Assembly (NCBI GenBank): GCA_037074765.1
Contig: JBAMDO010000393.1
Coordinates: forward strand, 1 to 27,918
Direction of reading: 5' to 3'
DNA from: Mansonella perstans
Lineage: Eukaryota > Nematoda > Chromadorea > Rhabditida > Onchocercidae
DNA: 27,918 nucleotides
Of the stretch, positions 1 through 16,483 are shown piece after piece (the first letter of the stretch is position 1; every line of letters begins with the position of its first letter). A model generated the notes under the pieces. The model was not told the DNA's origin, ran no database searches, and worked only from the letters and a program-made list of their open reading frames with translations. The position numbers and the translations under genes are program-made.

Positions 1-863
1 TATAGTGTGAATGAATGAACGTATGTAATAGCATCGCACACTCATGTAAAAGTTTTTTTTGTGTATTTAATACACAGCGAGTCAGCTATGAAAAATGTCA
101 ACTTCAACTGAACGTATTATTGTGCATATTTTGCGCGTTTCGAATTTTCAACTAATTTGAAAAGGGTAAAAAAAAGTTTTCATGGAATTACTGTTGAATC
201 AGTTGCAGCTGAAGTTAATTGTGGAATGAAGAGATACACCGCTGTGTTTATCCAGATATGTACGGGAAATGCTATCTGTAACTCACTGTTTCTGGGAGTC
301 TCCCGCCATGTCCAGGCATATCTTCTGCGTTCAAATGCCACGGGTCATGCTGGCCGTAAATCGCATGTATTTTCGGAAATTTGTGATGTGTAGTTATTGA
401 TGGTAATAATTTGTGATGGTAGTTGCATGCTTTCATACCAGTTTTAATTGTGTTGATTGTCAAAACTGTTGGGTTACGAGCAAAAGACCATTTGAATTTT
501 GTTTCAACCGTTTCAGGGTTCTCTGGTTCTGTCGAGTTCGGGGTTCTCGTTTCAGAGAAGCTTGTGAATGCTTTTAAAAATGTTTCTAAATTTCAGGAAA
601 TTTCTTTACAAATAAGAAAAAGTGTACAGATAGCAAGATGAGTTCGAAGTGCTCCATAAATCCCTCCTTCTACATGGCATTAACCAGTTGCTCGCAATTT
701 TTGTTATTTAAGTAATCTCACATCAAGAAATTGATATTGCAGAAAAGTAAAGTTCAAAGATTTTCCTTCATTTTTAGACCTTAAAATACTTTACAATATC
801 TTGTGTATGTATTACATTTTAGATAAAAGAATTCGAAGGGGAAATAGATCAACAGAAGCACCG
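1..863 (+). promoter_or_regulatory. Upstream region of the thioredoxin reductase gene
   Basis: No convincing coding exon is seen here. Two good 3' splice acceptors lie just upstream of the chosen ATG, a pyrimidine tract ending in TTTTAG at about 771-777 and one ending at 821-822. Either could accept the SL1 spliced leader or join to a 5' exon. Several TTTCAG acceptor-like sites between 510 and 600 leave open an additional 5' exon. Short open frames at 157-393 and 423-641 look like chance and match nothing I recognise. The whole stretch is repeated at the end of the window. Confidence 0.4.
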
Positions 864-4607
<3,744 letters not shown>

Positions 4608-4612
4608 TGTGC

Positions 4613-4640
4613 GACTCTTATTTCTTTGTAAATAAGAGTC
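4613..4640 (+). promoter_or_regulatory. Perfect 11-bp stem-loop just downstream of the Sec codon
   Basis: GACTCTTATTT (4613-4623) pairs perfectly with 4630-4640 around the 6-nt loop CTTTGT. It starts 12 nt after the last base of the TGA and 6 nt after the TAA. Its position recalls selenocysteine redefinition elements, stem-loops shortly 3' of UGA that favour read-through in some selenoprotein mRNAs. That role is inference. Confidence 0.5.
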
Positions 4641-4720
4641 AACAGCTCAACGGTTGAAACGAATGCGTCGTCGTTATCAGATTAATAACTAATAACGCTT
4701 CACTTATCTAGCGTGTTTAT

Positions 4721-4780
4721 GTGACGAATTTGGGCTAAACTCCATCGTGAGCGCTCATTTTCCGATGGTTTCAATTTGAG
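4721..4780 (+). promoter_or_regulatory. Candidate SECIS element in the 3' UTR
   Basis: A eukaryotic SECIS needs a UGA/GA quartet, a helix of about a dozen pairs and an AA in the apical loop. Here GTGA (4721-4724) is followed 12 nt later by AAA (4737-4739), and a 3' TGAG sits at 4777-4780. Between them 4727-4737 pairs with 4766-4776 with one mismatch and several G-U pairs. The large apical loop holds the palindrome TGAGCGCTCA (4748-4757), which would form the small upper helix of a form 2 SECIS. The basal helix is weak. It lies about 120 nt after the Sec codon and before the first AATAAA, where a SECIS must be. Confidence 0.45.
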
Positions 4781-4830
4781 AGCTTTTTTCTGTTGTCGAT
4801 TTTGTTTTCATCTCTCTAATTTGTAGATTA

Positions 4831-4836
4831 AATAAA
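4831..4836 (+). terminator. Poly(A) signal AATAAA of the reductase gene
   Basis: Canonical AATAAA about 225 nt after the stop codon. A second AATAAA occurs at 4907-4912 and could serve as an alternative 3' end. Both lie downstream of the SECIS candidate. Confidence 0.6.
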
Positions 4837-4912
4837 ACACATATTTAAATATGCGGAATTTTAAATGGCTCAAGAAAAGTGATATTGATGTTTAATGCAA
4901 TATATCAATAAA

Positions 4913-7900
4913 CATATATGAAGTGCTTACTTCCACAAAAACCTAATATTTGATGTAATTTGGCGGGAATGCAGGACACAAATTTATGAAAGCAAATGTA
5001 CACCTAGGCAAACTTGCCTGGCTTGGCTCCATCTATCTCGATAATCTTGCCTGAGTTAAACTAATCTCTTACGAATTCTGAAAATGGCAAATGCATCAGG
5101 TTGGTCCCGTATAAAATCGTTTGAGATGATGTTGTGAGGTTGAATGAAATCAGACGTGTCTGTTTGCTTACTAACGCGTTCTGAAAGATGGTAAGTCGAA
5201 GGCGTTCATCATAGCAACGAGAGTTTTTCAATTCATAAGTGAAGAGGGAGTGCCTACGCATAGGTAAATCTAAAGGTACTGCTGTGAGCATGACGAATAG
5301 AGCAGTCCCTCAATTTTGATTTAATAGAATGAAATATGTTTTATGGAATGTAATATAGGAATTTCCTGGCGTATGTAGACATCTCAGTTCATTTTTTTTT
5401 TTAATTCATTAAAATGAAGTGCTTAAGGCTGTATTTTATTTCCTGTATGTGGTTATATTTGTATCGACTTTTTTGCAAACAAACCAACGTTAGTAATTGG
5501 CTTGGCTTTATTTTCTGATGCACAAAAAGCCTCGTGAAACTATGTTGATTATTATCGGTTCTTGGATGGCTGCGGTGCTGCAGCAGTTTCCTTTATCATA
5601 TTTGACGTGGAGGAGGAGGAAGCATTCGGCTAATAAGCTGTCGTTGAAAAATGGCACTACATAAATCGAATTGGTCGAAACTTTTCGTGCCAGGATTTCC
5701 CGAGATTTAGAAGGCTGAGAGTTATATTTTATACCAAAATGCATTGATCAAACGAATTATGAAAACACATACAGCCATATCATGTACTTTGAGATATTTT
5801 AGTTTCCTGAGTTTTTTCCCACGCGCACTGTGAGTTTCCGAAAAACCGTTGAAATGGTCTCTTTATGGTCATAATAGTTGCCTTAATCACGTCACAGAAT
5901 GCGTAGAGATGTCCGATGTTCTAATTATCTGTTGTTTTCCGCACCTGATAGTAACACGTCGACTGAACTTCACCATTTGATTCAGTTACTGCATAAGTTT
6001 CATAATTATTTATTTGTTGCCTCTGAGAATTTAGTCCAATACAGTGTATAAAGATTTCTGAATAGAATAAATTAGACTGAGAAGTCCTAGTATAACCATC
6101 ATTACCTGAAATAATTTGTTGCTTAGTTTTTAGTCCCAAGTTATTTATTGAAATTAGAGTGTCGAAGATCTGAAAATAAGATGATGAAAAAAAAAAAAAA
6201 AAAAACTTGTGCCGAACTCTGTATTACATTAAGCGTATAGAGAAAGAACAAATATCAGCAATTCATGCAATCTCAATGGCAATCTTTCCAAAATTTTCAA
6301 TTCGTTGAGTTTAAATGTAGCCGATGGAATTTTCGTTTACTGAAAAACACTCAAACTTTTCAGTGACAAAACTTTCATCTCCTATGAACAGATCTTACAA
6401 TGAGTATTTCAAAAACAACCGTATGAATTCTACAGGGCGAAAGATATAGCTATGTCTCTGTCTCGGGTATTTTTCTGAAGCAGGAGAATTTGTTCTTTTC
6501 CGAAATTTCATTAGGTAATCTCACAATAAGATCTTCTTCATGTTGACTGTTCCTGTTGGTCTTACTGACCAGATCTGAGCATTCAGAATAAATCGTACAA
6601 AGCTACAATGAAATGAAAAATTCCTGACCTCACTTGTTTTATGGAAGTTAAAGCAAATTAATGTAAGTGGTCAATAAACAAGCATTCAATTATCCTAATA
6701 AGTCAAGGTGATGTTTTTTTGATTCTTCCAATCGTCATGATGAACTAATCCTTGCTTGACCTTGTCTTGCAGAGTCTGAAAATGTAGCAGGATCTTTATT
6801 TGGTGATAGATTTTAAAGAATTCTTGCACTATTTTTGTTTTTAGAAGTTACTCCGGAATTAACAGAACAATAGACATAGAGTTAGTTATTTTTTTACGTG
6901 TTTCTTTTATGTTGGGGATTATTTTGGGGGTAAATTGAATTCTTATAATGTGGGTCTGTTGCATAAGAAATCAATAAAAAATGTTTACTTCTCTCATTTC
7001 AAAATTGCCCTGATTGATTATCCGATCAAAGAAATGCTTCAAGAAATTGCGCTTCAAATTAGAATTATCACGGGTACCAATCATTAGTTGTTTAAAGTGG
7101 ATTAAAAATGAATAAAGCCCTGAATTTCCTGAACAGATACACAAAATTTGCTTGTGCCTGCTGCCCACTACCATAAATTCCTTCATCTCTGATAGCGAAT
7201 ACAACAAAATCCATACGAAATGAAATATAAGCCAACAACAAAATTAATGATAAGATACGAGAGTTGAAGTATTATTGTGATGTTGCATTTCCGACAATTT
7301 TCGTTTTTCTCACAAATCAGTAATGGCTTATAATGCTGAACAGTTCTCCACAAAATGTTAAAATAAACACAGAAAATTTTTTTTAAAAAATTACTCAGCA
7401 GAAAGCGACTCAGACTTTTACAAAACTTTTCGATTCGAAAAATATTGCTATTTTTGAAGATTTTCGATAGCTATAAGGTACTACATCTCTAGCAGTAAGA
7501 AGACATTGGTATAAACGTGCTGATTTATGTGACAATGATGAAAACATATCTCTGCACAAATTCAAAACTATATCTGATCTTTCGTTGTTGCTGAAATACT
7601 CTCTTGTAGTGGACAAGTGAGACAACAGTCAAATTCAGCGCAATTTTTCATGGTGTGAAAGTTTTCGGAATTTGAAATGCATGAAAAACGCGGGAAACTT
7701 CAGAAATTCCACACCACGTGGATCTGATCCTCGACAGGAGAACTATTAACTTCGTCCTTCCTGTTGCTCCTACAGTGATAGGAGATTTGCCAACTTTCCC
7801 AATTTTCTCGGACAAAAATGCAAACCCGGCAAAAAAGATGTTTGCAGAGAGAAAGTTTAGGGAAATACGGTGAAAAAACTTAGAAAAGAAAAAAACAAAG

Positions 7901-8576
7901 GATACGATCACTTTTCAATATTATGCATTGTATCAGCGATCGACCACACACGACGCCTTGCACATTTAACTGAAATGTTGCCGCACTAGACGACCACCTG
8001 CATAGTTTGTGAAGTATTTCGCTTTCTATTGATTACGTGATTTGGAGAGGACTACACGCTTTCTATCCTTTTTTGCTGCAATGAACATGGGATTGTAAAC
8101 AGGATGTCTCGATGGGACCAACCAAAAAAAAATATTTCTCACAATTTTTTGTTTTATTTGCTCATTACAATCCTCGCTTTAATGGTCGACCTTTTTTTCT
8201 TATAAAATTTTGCGATTTACCACAAATCCATATTTGATGAAAAATCTGGTATAGAAGTGCATCGTTTTTAAATTCCCGCCTCTCGAGAAAAGTGGTCAGT
8301 ACAGACAATCAAGTCCGTGATTGCATTATACCGGTAAATTTTGCTGGGTATCTCACCCTCATTGCGAGCATTTTTGATTTGCCTTTTAAAATTCCTTGCC
8401 CGAAGTAGTCAGAAAAACATAATTTTCTCCTCAAGTTTGATTAATTGTTACCATGCTCCAGATTTATAGAAAACTTCTGATAAAATAAATAATTTCAAAG
8501 CAAACACTTTTTAATGCTAAAATGCAATATCAGGAGTTAATTTTCCGCACTTGTTCACAATATTGAATTGGTAATA
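4913..8576. other. AT-rich stretch without recognisable genes
   Basis: Only short open frames are present on either strand. The longest are 60-90 codons, for example minus 5061-5291, minus 5508-5744 and minus 7648-7911, with none resembling a family I know. Around 7640-7870 the sequence is less AT-rich and both strands stay open for about 60 codons, which could be a decayed exon or transposon fragment; I cannot name it. A poly(A) run of 19 lies at 6187-6205. Confidence 0.5.
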
Positions 8577-8648
8577 TGCGGAAAAATACTATACTTGGAT
8601 TCGCGGAAAAAATGGTATGCTTAAATTCGCGGAAAAATGGTACGCTTT
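8577..8648. repeat. Three degenerate tandem copies of a ~26-bp unit
   Basis: GCGGAAAAA recurs three times at 25-26 bp spacing, each followed by a related tail ending in TATACTT, TATGCTT or TACGCTT. The copies differ by substitutions and single-base indels, so this is an old micro-expansion. Confidence 0.6.
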
Positions 8649-11600
8649 AATGTAATAAACATCCATCGGGTTCATGGACTTAAACCGAAATTCTTTTTAA
8701 TATTTTTTTTTGAGAAGGAGCCTGGTATTCTTTTTTCGTAAGCGGCTTTTACAGGAGTAATCTTATAAATATACGAATGGGTGGGTTTCGAAAAGCAAGC
8801 GACAAATTTGATATTTAATTGCAAATGTTAATCCATTTTGATAGTAAAGCAAAGGGAATTATTAAATAGAGGCCATGAAAAACTATCGTTTGTTTTACGT
8901 AAATAGGAAAAAAACACATTTTAAATAGACAAATTATTGTTTGTTGCCCTTCTTTACTTTAGGAAATTTTCCTACAGTTTTTGAAATTTATATTTTTAAA
9001 TTAATTCTTTTCTGCTACATAAATTTTTCATATGTTTAAGTTCAGAATGTCAACGATAATCTGTTTTCAGCTAAGATAAAAATTGAGATTGAAATTAATG
9101 CAAGAGTAAGCAGATGAAATTAGCTTGGAAACTGTATATAGAATATAGAAGCTGGGCTTCATGGTCATCAGTATAGTGGAAAAGTTATCTGCAAATCTTT
9201 TTTTTTTCACCCTATTATATCGTGAAAAGTTTGAATCGGAGATGTAATTTTCACAGTGCAACAATTCTTCACTTGCCATCAAGGCTTACCTACGTCGCAT
9301 TTAGATTTTTTACAACGAGAAAGAAAGTTTTTAAAGGTTCAAAATAAAGTGTGTCAGTGTGATCGAGATATTCATGAATTTCTCATCTTTACTTACAAAT
9401 TTTCGCTTCACCTGAAAAAGAACTGGTATCCGTATATTGGATTTTATTTCAAACATAACTGAAATACTTTAGCTGAAACACGAACTTTTTGATAAAATGG
9501 AATTTAGAATAACTGGATGTGTGTAGAGGTACATCTTAACTGTGTGATGTGATACGTAAATTTACGTACGCGTCTTTTCATTTTTTTCAAATTCGGAAAT
9601 AGTTCTGAAGAAAGCTGATAGAACACTTTTTTTAAATTTGGAAATGTCAATTATAAAGACTTTTCTGGACATGTGTTACACTTTTCCATCAAAATAATTT
9701 TTTCTCATATTTTCATTGCAAATTTTAAAACTTTAAATTACGATACTAGACAATTTCAAATGCCTTTCTGCTTTTCCAAGGAGTATAATTTCATAAAAAG
9801 AAAAAAAAAATTGTCTGCATTCAATTACAATAGGAAAAAGTAACAATTGTTGGAGCGACAACATTTTTTCACAGAAGTTATCGCCAATACGCCAAATCTT
9901 TGATGAAAACCCTTTTTCTCACAGGAATTTTTATTAATTTTGTTCTGAAAGCTCCTAAAAATTGCAACTTTCAAAAAATTCATGAAATTTCAAAATTAAA
10001 AAATTTTAAAGAAATGATTTCATTTTTTATGACTTTAATTTTTTTAGGATGTGACTGCAATAATGGAACAAGTAAAATAATGAAATAGGAGAAATTTATT
10101 AACGGTATTACAATAGCACATATTTCTCATAATATGAAGCGAGCCTTTTAATTACAATAACTTAATAGCGTCGATATTATATCTTCCATTTCGAAAGAAA
10201 CACATTTCAAAATTCGGGAAGAACGAAAAAACTTTATAAAATGTATGAAACTTCTTGAGCGATTTTCTGAGAAATGCTCAGAAAAACATCAGAGCTCTAA
10301 AGATCTGTTTAATAATTAATCAAATTTGTGACCAGTGCTGCGTAGTGTTACACACAAATTCAGCACAATTTATTTTCAATAAAAATTTAAATCTATATGT
10401 GTGTTCTTAAAAAATTTTGTGAGCATGAAAACGTTGCGCTCAATTTTCAAAGCTAAAAGAATAAACGTTGGAATTATCTTCTCGTATGCCGGAGTTGTTG
10501 GAGGAATTTGTTTGAATGTGATTTACAGTGTTCATCGATGGAACATCAACTAAGCACTTCAATCAAACTTTGCTGTATTTGTTATTCATAGAAATCATAT
10601 GGAATATTTGAGCCCACAATTTATAGATTCCATGGAAAGTTCGTGTTCGTCCTCCCTTTGTAAAATTTGTTCAGTTGCATTCTGCTTGAAAACAAATTGC
10701 TGTAATAAAAAATTAAAATATAAATTTTTTAAACTTTCTTCAACTACAAATTACACAAAAAGTTGCATAGCGAATCCTTCTGCGTGTTGAAATTTTAAAA
10801 GGAGAAATCAGACAAATTAGACAAAAATTATAAACAAACCTGTAAAACTTTTTGTAACAAATCTGGTGGTGATCAGAAATACGAAAATCAAGTAAAGCAG
10901 AAAAATGTATGGGTGTTCAAGTGAGTAAGTATAAAGTAAGTATGGGAATAAGTAATTCAGTTAGTGAATCCAAAGTAATGCTCACCAACGAACCCTCATT
11001 GTCATAAATTTTGTCCTGTAATATGCACAGCTATGATGAATTGAAATAGTGAAATAATTTGATATGGAACAAACTGAATTTTTAAATTATTGACTACTTA
11101 TAAAATCTATTTTCATGTTATTCTACTTATCATAAAGTACTGTTTTCATGCAAATTTCTCCAAATAATCCTGCATTATTAGAATACGTCCGATGCTTTCA
11201 CTTTATTCACCTGCCTTTCATATCAGCCATCTACTTTGAAATTAAAAAATTTAGCAACAATTAATTACTTCTAAACTATTTTGTTACTTCCTATCTTATC
11301 TTCCTTAACTTCTTGCATTGCTTTCCTTCGGCAAGATTTAATATTCCTATTGGAAAATTTTAAATTCCTTTCTTTCAACTTTTATTACCACGTTTCAACG
11401 TTTTCTGCAAAGCTTGAGCTCTTATCTATTATAAAATTCGAGCCAAAATTGAACCTATTTTCAATATAAATCAAAAAAGTGACGAAAAAGCAGAGTATGG
11501 AACTACTTCATGAAACAAACATGTTCCACAAATGTTAGATACGAAGTTGACGGAAACCCTTCTTGAATATTGGTTTTTTGGCTTCTCCTTGATCATCTTC

Positions 11601-14600
11601 CTTCATTTTTCAGTGACCATGAGGTAATTTATTTGATTTATTTGATGCCATCGATATTAGCATTCGTTAATTTCCTTAATTTGTTTTTATTCAAAAATAT
11701 TAAATGACCCAGGATAATCACATCATTTAAAAAATAAAAAATTGCTTTTACAAATTCCTCGTACACAACTCTTTCACTGTTAATATATACCTGGATTCAC
11801 AACCATAACTTTTTGTAAAAGGTAGTTAGGAAGAGAATAATCGATAGAACGCTTGCTTTCTTCACAAATTTTTGTCTGCTTGTTTTGCTGTTTTTGATTT
11901 TGGTTAATTGTAATCAAATCAAAAATGAACATGGTAAATTGAAATGAATTCGTGCTAGTGGGAGATGCCTTTAATAATACTGTAAAAGAAAAAAACAATA
12001 CAACCAAATTTGAACATAATTACGAATAAATAATCCATTCATTAATGTTTGATGTATTAATATATGCTTTTTATTGAAGTCAAAACTTTCTCAGTTATAG
12101 TAAAATTGATCAAGTTACTCATTCTATTCCTATATTACTGATGAATTTATCCAAATCAAAGATGTAATCGGTAATGTTGGAAAAAAGAGCTAGAAATAGC
12201 GGTAAAATATACAAAAAAAAAGGTTTTACTTCTCGAAAATTATAAAATATTATGACAGGATTATTTGTTAAAAGTAATTTCTTTTTAAATTATAAAATAC
12301 AATAATAACTACTGCACTGATCATTATGCAGGCACAAACTTAAATAGTTTATCCTAAATTAGTGAAACCTTCTGAGACGAATTAAGCCTTTTAGTGAGAA
12401 TTGAGGGAAATGCAACTGACACAACAATCTTTGCTTTCTTGCGGAATGAGATGCAATAAATTATATATTTGCACGGCTATAAATATGTAAATGGTTTAAA
12501 ATTTATAATTTCAAAAAAAAATTAAACACCTCATCTATCGACTGATGATAATAAATGATTAATTCATTGATCAACAATTATCTACTTGATATTTTATTTG
12601 AACTTAATAAATTTCATAATTAAAATAAAAGAATGTCAAAAAAAAAAACCAAAAAAAATTAAGACGGTTTTATGAAATGTAAGAAATTTTGGGTGCAAAA
12701 TTTACATAACATATTGTGGGAGAAAAAATGAATTAAAAAAGCTACTAAACGGCACGGTATGCAAACCCATATTATTTATTTTCAACAGGTGTATATGTCC
12801 ACTGTTTACTTTTAGCTTTTTCGCGATCCCTAAAAAAGAGCAGAGTATTTGAATAGTTCTGGTAATATCCAATATATTTCATTTGAAGCCATGAGAAGCT
12901 TTATTTTTGAAATTCATAAGTGAAAATTTAAGCTGTAGTTAGAAAATAAACTCCGTCCTTGCACTTTGCATTCGACAGAAAAAAATAATAGCGCAATAAA
13001 AAAAAGCGAAAATTCCAGTAAATCAGATAGCATGTATGAATAGAGAGTAACTGCAGAAATATGGTGAATGAAGTCAAAATTTTGGAAAAATATTTGAGAA
13101 ATATTGCATCTTCAGTTAAGTTTCAAATTATTAATTTTGCGAACAAATTGTTATGAGACGCACTATCAACAACAATCCATTAATATTTGGTCGAAAAATG
13201 TGCAATATTTAACTAAATAGATTCTTAATGTTCATTTTTACTTTTATTGCTATTGTTTCTGTTAATTGATAATTTTGAAGAGGAAAGAAAATTACCACTT
13301 ATTATGGCTGATATAATTATTAAAATAGTAAGGGAAGAGGTAATTTTTATAGAATGTTTTCTGGCCACAGAAAAATTAGGTCGCGCGCAAATATTCTTCT
13401 TTCAATATTTGATGCCCACTTGCTTGTCACCAATTACTAAAGATTTTGAAAGGTTAAAATTTTTAAGTATTAAATTTTAAAACTTAAATATAACCATAGT
13501 TTGTTGAAAATAAAATGACTTATTGATTAATTAGCATAAGTAAGAGTGGTAGTATATGAGAGAAATGAATGAATCTGGCCAACTACAGTAAATTCTGCAG
13601 TGAAGTTTGAAGGACTTTGCAAAACTTCTATGATTTCATTTTCTTACTGAACAAGGTTATCTGTTATGAAAAATTAATGGCAATTTCTGTATTTGTTCTG
13701 CTATTTAAGCAAAATGGGAAATTCCCAGGAAAGGAACTGATAGATTTTGATGGTTATGTAAAAAAAGAGCAAGAAAAAGGCGATAAATTCATTTATGTCT
13801 TGCTGTTTCTCATCCGTATGGTTGTGTATATTTCTGGAATCAACAATGATCGAGAAGATAGGCAGTCCAAAGAAATGTGAGGGAGGAGCAATTAAATAGG
13901 GAAGGTTGAGAAAATGCTGATACATAGAGATTTTGGCTTTGTACCGGATAGGATAGTTCAAGGGTTCGTTTAAAAGGGATGAAGCAGAAAAAAGACGAAG
14001 GAGAGGAAGGCTTTTATAAATAGACGATGAGCGTTAAGGTCGTTCATGTTCATTTCAATCACACAAAACCTATTTCTTTCAAACTGTCTGATATCTTCCT
14101 AAAATTAACGGAAATATTTCTGCAGCATATGTTTTTGTGCTTGTTTATCAAGAAATTTTGATGCACATGCATATGCATCAAAATTCTTCAATGAACGGCG
14201 CTCAAAAATATGTATCAAAGAAGCTTTGTAATGAGATGAATGGTATGATGATGGCATCTTATTCCTATTCTGGAATTCTGACATGGATGTATGTGTATAG
14301 GCATAACTTATCTTTTCATCAGCAGCACCTATATTAGTGCACTATCTAGGATGGATGAAAATCCTTTTTTAAATCATCGTCCATTGAGAAAACGCTAAAT
14401 TTGCTATCATCGCCAATTCTACCACACAGTTACTTTTCATTTTAAAAGTGAATTTTTTCTATCATTTAATATATCTAATCTTTTATAGCTACTCCGAATC
14501 ATTCGAAAAATCTGAGGTTTGCTCGCATGCCTAGTGATAAAGAAACTGTCAATCTGTTAAAATATATTGTGATGATTGTTTGCCGGAAATTAAATTAATT

Positions 14601-15814
14601 TCGAATCCTATGGATTGGTGCACTTTCTTTTTTTGTATGGGAGTATTTCAGTAATTATGTCCATTCTTAGAGAATTGTTCAATTTATATCTTGTTCGATG
14701 TTAATTTCTTATTCCAAACTTTTGTTTAAAAAAGTGTATTTCTCATAGAACTGATTTAAATAAATTTAAGATTAAACTGCGAGCAACATCGATTGCTTGT
14801 GGCTTGTTGACCGTTTCAATAATTCAAGCACCAATTATTCCGTCCCCGTTAGTTTCGAACCTCCGCATTCTTAGTTTTATTCCTGTAATTTCAATAAAAG
14901 TTAATTTCTGGAATAGCTCAACTAAAATAATGATGAACATATACGCTGAAATATAAGGAATTTGTTGAAGAATTTCGCTTTTAAAACAGAGATATGAAAT
15001 TTTAAGCGGATTTTCAAATGAGACAAGGTGAAAAAATCTCTTTAATTTAATATCACTATGATTAATCATCATTAACAAATTCGATGAAGTAGAGGAACTT
15101 GAAAACAATCCACTCAAAATTTAGCCTATTTAAAACAATTAAATTTCAAACAATAATTTATATAAACGAAAACCTTCAATAAATCAAAAGCCTATATGCG
15201 GATAATGGTGCTATTGTCGGTAACTTGGTATGATGGTCAATTTATTCAGTTATTCTTTATTTTGATGAACACTTTCCCAAGGAACAGAATTTCCACAGTA
15301 ATATCCATCTTGTTCGTTCTCTATTCCCGTCTTCCTGGATTATTAAGGTTTAAAAGGAAAAGTTGCGTGTTTGATTTAACCAAAGTTGCAGCTTCATCAA
15401 AATGGATTCTCTTCAATTCCAGTGAAAATCATTTCTTTTTTCTTGATAATATTTTGTTTTCTTTCTATAAGCATGTAAACAAATATAAACAAATACGAAA
15501 ATTAACGAGGAGAATATCAAAAGACATTACCATATTTGATTTATTTTTGCTGAACTTTTGAACTGTATCCCAAAAATTAAGGATAAAAATGAGAAAATGA
15601 AAAAAAAAGAAAGTGAAGGATTTCAAGAGCGCGATAAAAAAATACCGAGCATGTCATTTATATTATGATTACTGATTTATACTGATTCAGTCAAACCAAA
15701 TGCAATGGATTTGGGCGATTTTTGAAAATTGTTTTGATCTGACAAATATCGCTTTTTTTTCAATCAAATAGAACGATTCATCATTTGATAGCACAGAGCT
15801 GATAATTCATATTA
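8649..15814. other. About 7 kb of AT-rich sequence without recognisable genes
   Basis: Scanning both strands gives no exon chain, conserved motif, tRNA or repeat I can support. The longest open frames are plus 15196-15561 (121 codons), minus 14824-15117 (97 codons) and plus 13617-13880 (87 codons); their hydrophobic, Phe/Leu/Ile-rich translations are typical of AT-rich noncoding DNA. This stretch could hold introns of a neighbouring gene, including the missing 5' part of the protease gene, but no such exon was identified. Confidence 0.5.
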
Positions 15815-15819
15815 CCACT

Positions 15820-16483
15820 TGTCGGGAAAATTTTTTGTTACGTGGCACAGTCGAATCACAAACTTAGTGATTAAACCGTTGCGTTAAGTTGAGCTGCGTT
15901 GACACCTCAAACTTGGGTAATTAAACCTTTATTTAGAATAATTGGATAATCGCGAGAATAATGTAACAATTATACAACGCGTATTTAATGGTAACATTAA
16001 TATATAATAAAAATGGTAATGATGAGGAGAACAGAACCAGTAGCCGTTGATGTGAATAAATCCCAAAAATGGCAAAAATGGTCTTTTTGGGATGATTGAT
16101 TGTTTATATAGCAGTAACTGAGTATTGTAGGCGGAGAAAAGCTGGTATCAATGAGCTAAGTTACAAGAAACTAAAGATCATAAAAAACGAAATCCTTTGT
16201 AAAGACAAGCTGGATTGAAAAGGTACAATACATTGCATGTAAGCATAACCATCAAACAAAGGATTTCGATACAGTTACACAATGGCTTTGTTTAATAAGA
16301 TATTAATTGCAGCTGCCTCTTTGTTAGTTTATGGTAGGAAAGAGGATTGACAGCCTATAACTGGATGTGAGGTTAGACTACAACAAAGAAATAGGAAATT
16401 AATCTTAACATTATAAAATTAATTAGATGACTCATAAAGACATTAATACAATTAGATTTAAACCTATTGGAATTTTCGCGACA
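15820..16483 (-). repeat. 3' LTR (664 bp) of the retrotransposon
   Basis: Nearly identical partner of the right-hand LTR. It holds the exact 22-nt SL1 at 15906-15927 (minus), AATAAA immediately upstream at 15928-15933, and a degenerate leader copy at 15857-15877. A TATAA lies at 15970-15974, about 45 nt upstream of SL1 in the transcriptional sense. The ATCCCAAAAA hairpin stem is kept (16060-16069 with 16084-16093), but its loop differs from that of the right LTR. Confidence 0.9.
15906..15927 (-). other. Exact nematode spliced leader SL1 sequence inside the 3' LTR
   Basis: The minus strand reads the complete 22-nt SL1, beginning GGTTTAATTACCC and ending TTTGAG, without mismatch. The next bases are GTGTCAACG rather than the GTAAAC-like donor of an SL RNA gene, so this is not a fragment of an SL RNA gene. 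It looks like leader joined to a downstream sequence, as in a trans-spliced mRNA. Confidence 0.9.

Noticed and set aside
157..641. Short ORFs upstream of the reductase (78 and 72 codons)
   Set aside because: No homology or splice continuity with the reductase frame; they recur at the window end only because the DNA is duplicated.
7501..7620. RRHWYKRADLCDND stretch as the missing His-Trp exon of the protease
   Set aside because: Has HW but lacks the following hydrophobic strand and DS motif of C48 proteases, and is 13 kb away from the cysteine exon.
7680..7875. About 60 open codons on the plus strand with exon-like composition
   Set aside because: Begins after a stop, matches no family I know and has no clear partner exons.
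14596..14612. TTTCGAATCC resembling a tRNA B box
   Set aside because: No A box or cloverleaf can be built around it.
15196..15561. 121-codon plus-strand ORF next to the retrotransposon
   Set aside because: Largest open frame in the gene-free region but unrecognised, hydrophobic and without supporting splice or neighbour context.
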